A stretch of DNA of 9,094 nucleotides. It comes from Bathymodiolus azoricus thioautotrophic gill symbiont (GTDB taxonomy: Bacteria > Pseudomonadota > Gammaproteobacteria > PS1 > Pseudothioglobaceae). Each line of letters starts with the position of its first letter. Position 1 is the first letter of the stretch. Location: the NCBI RefSeq assembly GCF_001298715.1, contig NZ_CDSC02000200.1, positions 1-9,094 on the forward strand, read 5' to 3'. Below, one piece after another: positions 7,190 to 9,094 of this stretch. Position numbers and translations under genes: made by a program. The notes beneath the pieces were generated by a model. The model did no database searches and was not told the origin of the DNA. It saw nothing but the letters and a program-made list of their open reading frames with translations.

Positions 7190-8112
7190 AGGTGCTACTT
7201 GCCAATCCACGAGGTTTTTGCGCAGGGGTTGAGCGTGCCATTGAAATCGTTGAGCGTGCATTAGAATTGCATGGTGCGCCTATTTATGTGCGTCATGAAG
7301 TAGTGCACAACAAATTTGTAGTAGATAGCCTTAAAACCAAAGGTGCGATTTTTGTTGAAGAAATCGATGAAGTGCCAGCAGGCAAAGTGGTGATTTTTAG
7401 CGCACACGGTGTATCAAAGGCAGTGCGCCAACAAGCCAATGAACTCGGTGCAATTATTTATGACGCTACCTGTCCACTGGTCACCAAAGTCCATAAGGAA
7501 GTCGTGCGCAAACAAAAAAAAAACCATCAAGTCATCTTAATTGGACACGAAGGACACCCAGAAGTAGAAGGCACACTTGGGCAATCAAACCAAAGTGCAA
7601 GTGTTACATTGATTGAAACCGTTGCAGATGTAGATAAGTTAAATTTGGACAACAAACAACTTTCTTATACAACACAAACCACCTTATCCATTGACGATAC
7701 CCAGCAAATTGTTAATGCGCTAAAAGATAGATTTCCTGAGATTAAATCACCGCAAAAAGATGATATTTGCTATGCGACGCAAAACCGACAAGACGCCGTT
7801 AAAACACTCATGCAAGATTCTGACATGCTCTTGGTATTAGGCTCTAGCAACTCTAGCAACTCAAATCGCTTGAGAGAAATTGCCGAAAAAATGCAAAAAA
7901 ACGCTTATTTGATTGACGGTGCAAACGAAATTCAACCAAGTTGGCTAACTGATGTCAATACTATTGGGGTTACAGCAGGCGCATCAGCGCCTGAAATATT
8001 GGTACAAGAAGTCATTGATTATTTGCGCGATCACGGTGCAAACGAAGTGATTGAAGTAGGTGGCGTGAAAGAAAGCACACACTTTCCAATACCCGAACAA
8101 TTAAGAAAGTAA
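7186..8112 (+). CDS. ispH: 4-hydroxy-3-methylbut-2-enyl diphosphate reductase
   Basis: IspH is the last enzyme of the MEP isoprenoid pathway. It reduces HMBPP to isopentenyl and dimethylallyl diphosphate using an oxygen-sensitive [4Fe-4S] cluster. At 308 residues it is near the usual size. The three cluster cysteines are C12 ([11 protein letters not shown]), C96 ([12 protein letters not shown]) and C195 ([10 protein letters not shown]). Substrate-contact residues H41, H74 and H124 are at their E. coli positions, and [17 protein letters not shown] and SSNSSNSNR are all intact. Translation is probably coupled to fkpB through the ATGA overlap. A run of ten A (7514-7523) encodes part of KQKKN and is a possible slippage point, but the frame is intact as given. 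Confidence 0.97.
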   Translation: MKVLLANPRGFCAGVERAIEIVERALELHGAPIYVRHEVVHNKFVVDSLKTKGAIFVEEIDEVPAGKVVIFSAHGVSKAVRQQANELGAIIYDATCPLVTKVHKEVVRKQKKNHQVILIGHEGHPEVEGTLGQSNQSASVTLIETVADVDKLNLDNKQLSYTTQTTLSIDDTQQIVNALKDRFPEIKSPQKDDICYATQNRQDAVKTLMQDSDMLLVLGSSNSSNSNRLREIAEKMQKNAYLIDGANEIQPSWLTDVNTIGVTAGASAPEILVQEVIDYLRDHGANEVIEVGGVKESTHFPIPEQLRK

Positions 8113-8133
8113 ACCGAAACACCTACATAAAAA

Positions 8134-8139
8134 AAGGAG
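8134..8139 (+). promoter_or_regulatory. Strong Shine-Dalgarno of the PfkB kinase gene
   Basis: A full AAGGAG lies six bases before the ATG at 8146, in the 33-base gap after ispH. It is among the best ribosome binding sites in the window and suggests independent initiation even if the gene is cotranscribed. No promoter or terminator is evident in the gap. Confidence 0.8.
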
Positions 8140-8145
8140 AAAACA

Positions 8146-9087
8146 ATGTCAAAAACAGCTCTCATTTGTGGCTCTTACGCCTTTGATTCTATTATGGTTT
8201 TTCACGACCAATTTAAAAACCATATCTTACCCGACAAGGTACATATGCTGAATGTCTCATTCTTAGTGCCAACCATGCGCAAAGAGTTTGGTGGTTGTGG
8301 TGGCAATATCGCTTACAATCTACATTTATTAGGCGCCAACTCCGTGCCAATGGCAACCGTGGGCGAAGACTTTACCCCTTATATGAATTGGATGGAATCT
8401 CATCATATGAATACCACGCATATAAAAGTAATTGAGGGCACTTACACAGGTCAAGCCTTTATCACCACTGATATGAATGACAACCAAATTACTGCTTTTC
8501 ACCCGGGTGCGATGAGCGAGTCGCACCAAAACCAAGTCAGTAATGCTTCTGTGGCTGATATTGGCATCGTCTCACCCGATGGACGCGACGGTATGATTGA
8601 ACACGCAAAACAATTTGCAGATAGCAACATCGCTTTTATCTTTGACCCAGGTCAGGGTATGCCGATGTTCTCAGGTGAAGAATTAACCGCCTTTATTAAG
8701 CAGGCAAACTATGTAGCAGTCAATGACTATGAATCACAAATGCTACAAGAGAAAACAAACCTAGATTTAGCAACTATTGCTTCAATGGTAGACGCACTCA
8801 TTATCACCAAAGGCGCTAAAGGCAGTGAAATCCACACCAATGGCGAAGTGATTAACATTGCCCCAGCAAAAACGCAATCTACACAAGACCCAACAGGCTG
8901 TGGCGATGCTTATCGTGCAGGCTTATTATACGGGCTAATGAATGACATGAGCTGGCAAACCACAGGGCAACTAGCAGGGCTGTTAGGCGCCATTAAGGTT
9001 GCCCACCTAGGCACGCAAAATCATCAATTTGACTTGACTGAGATAGAGCATTTGTATCAACAGAATTATGGCGAATCTTTATTTTGA
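8146..9087 (+). CDS. PfkB-family carbohydrate/nucleoside kinase, probably adenosine kinase-like
   Basis: This is a 313-residue ribokinase-fold kinase that transfers the ATP gamma-phosphate to a sugar hydroxyl. The N-terminal substrate-side motif GGCGGNIAYNLHLLGA begins at 49. NDYE at 193-196 is the NxxE metal/phosphate motif. The PfkB signature DPTGCGDAYRAG is at 248-259, with Asp254 as catalytic base and the anion-hole glycines before it. The sequence resembles proteobacterial proteins annotated as carbohydrate or adenosine kinase (AdoK-like). The substrate cannot be fixed from sequence alone; ribokinase or fructokinase activity remains possible, though adenosine salvage fits best. It starts 33 bases after ispH and is complete, with TGA at 9085-9087, seven bases before the window end. 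Confidence 0.9.
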   Translation: MSKTALICGSYAFDSIMVFHDQFKNHILPDKVHMLNVSFLVPTMRKEFGGCGGNIAYNLHLLGANSVPMATVGEDFTPYMNWMESHHMNTTHIKVIEGTYTGQAFITTDMNDNQITAFHPGAMSESHQNQVSNASVADIGIVSPDGRDGMIEHAKQFADSNIAFIFDPGQGMPMFSGEELTAFIKQANYVAVNDYESQMLQEKTNLDLATIASMVDALIITKGAKGSEIHTNGEVINIAPAKTQSTQDPTGCGDAYRAGLLYGLMNDMSWQTTGQLAGLLGAIKVAHLGTQNHQFDLTEIEHLYQQNYGESLF

Positions 9088-9094
9088 GTTACAA

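Noticed and set aside
7842..7859. Tandem 9-base direct repeat in ispH
   Set aside because: The two in-frame copies simply encode the conserved SSNSSNSN active-site loop of IspH, so protein constraint explains it.
1..9094. CRISPR array, tRNA/rRNA genes, insertion sequence or attachment site
   Set aside because: No regularly spaced repeats, no tRNA-like cloverleaf in the few intergenic gaps, no transposase or integrase reading frame, and no direct repeats found by eye at the edges of the 3311-5144 block.

Overview
The window holds a conserved set of housekeeping genes from an AT-rich proteobacterium, most likely a gammaproteobacterium. Protein similarity by eye and the trpA-accD pairing suggest a sulfur-oxidizer of the SUP05/Thioglobus type, but that placement is inference and was not tested by a search. 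Coding density is very high: genes abut or overlap, and no gene-free stretch exceeds about 110 bases.

Layout. Bases 1-1887 are on the minus strand: glmU (UDP-GlcNAc synthesis), followed directly by an MFS transporter that runs off the left edge and is interrupted by an apparent one-base frameshift. A 64-base divergent region with a good -10 box separates glmU from rpmE (ribosomal protein bL31), which ends at a strong intrinsic terminator. From 2272 onward everything is on the plus strand. hemE (heme synthesis) comes first, then an unrecognised two-gene unit, then trpA (tryptophan), accD (fatty acid synthesis), fkpB (peptidyl-prolyl isomerase), ispH (isoprenoids) and a PfkB-family sugar/nucleoside kinase. 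Spacings from hemE through ispH are 4 bases or less, or overlaps, and I see no terminator between them. They probably form one long transcript, with the kinase 33 bases further on behind its own strong ribosome binding site.

The unusual part is 3311-5144, between hemE and trpA. It encodes a 467-residue ABC/OLD-type ATPase without a TOPRIM domain, followed by an overlapping 157-residue protein whose D...ExK pattern and apparent strand/helix order suggest a PD-(D/E)xK nuclease-like fold. Both genes are visibly AT-richer than their neighbours. An ATPase plus a small putative nuclease is a common architecture of anti-phage defence modules, and this pair matches none that I can name. It is the best candidate here for an undescribed system, although defence activity is inference only. 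The unit is embedded in an essential operon and its second gene overlaps the start of trpA.
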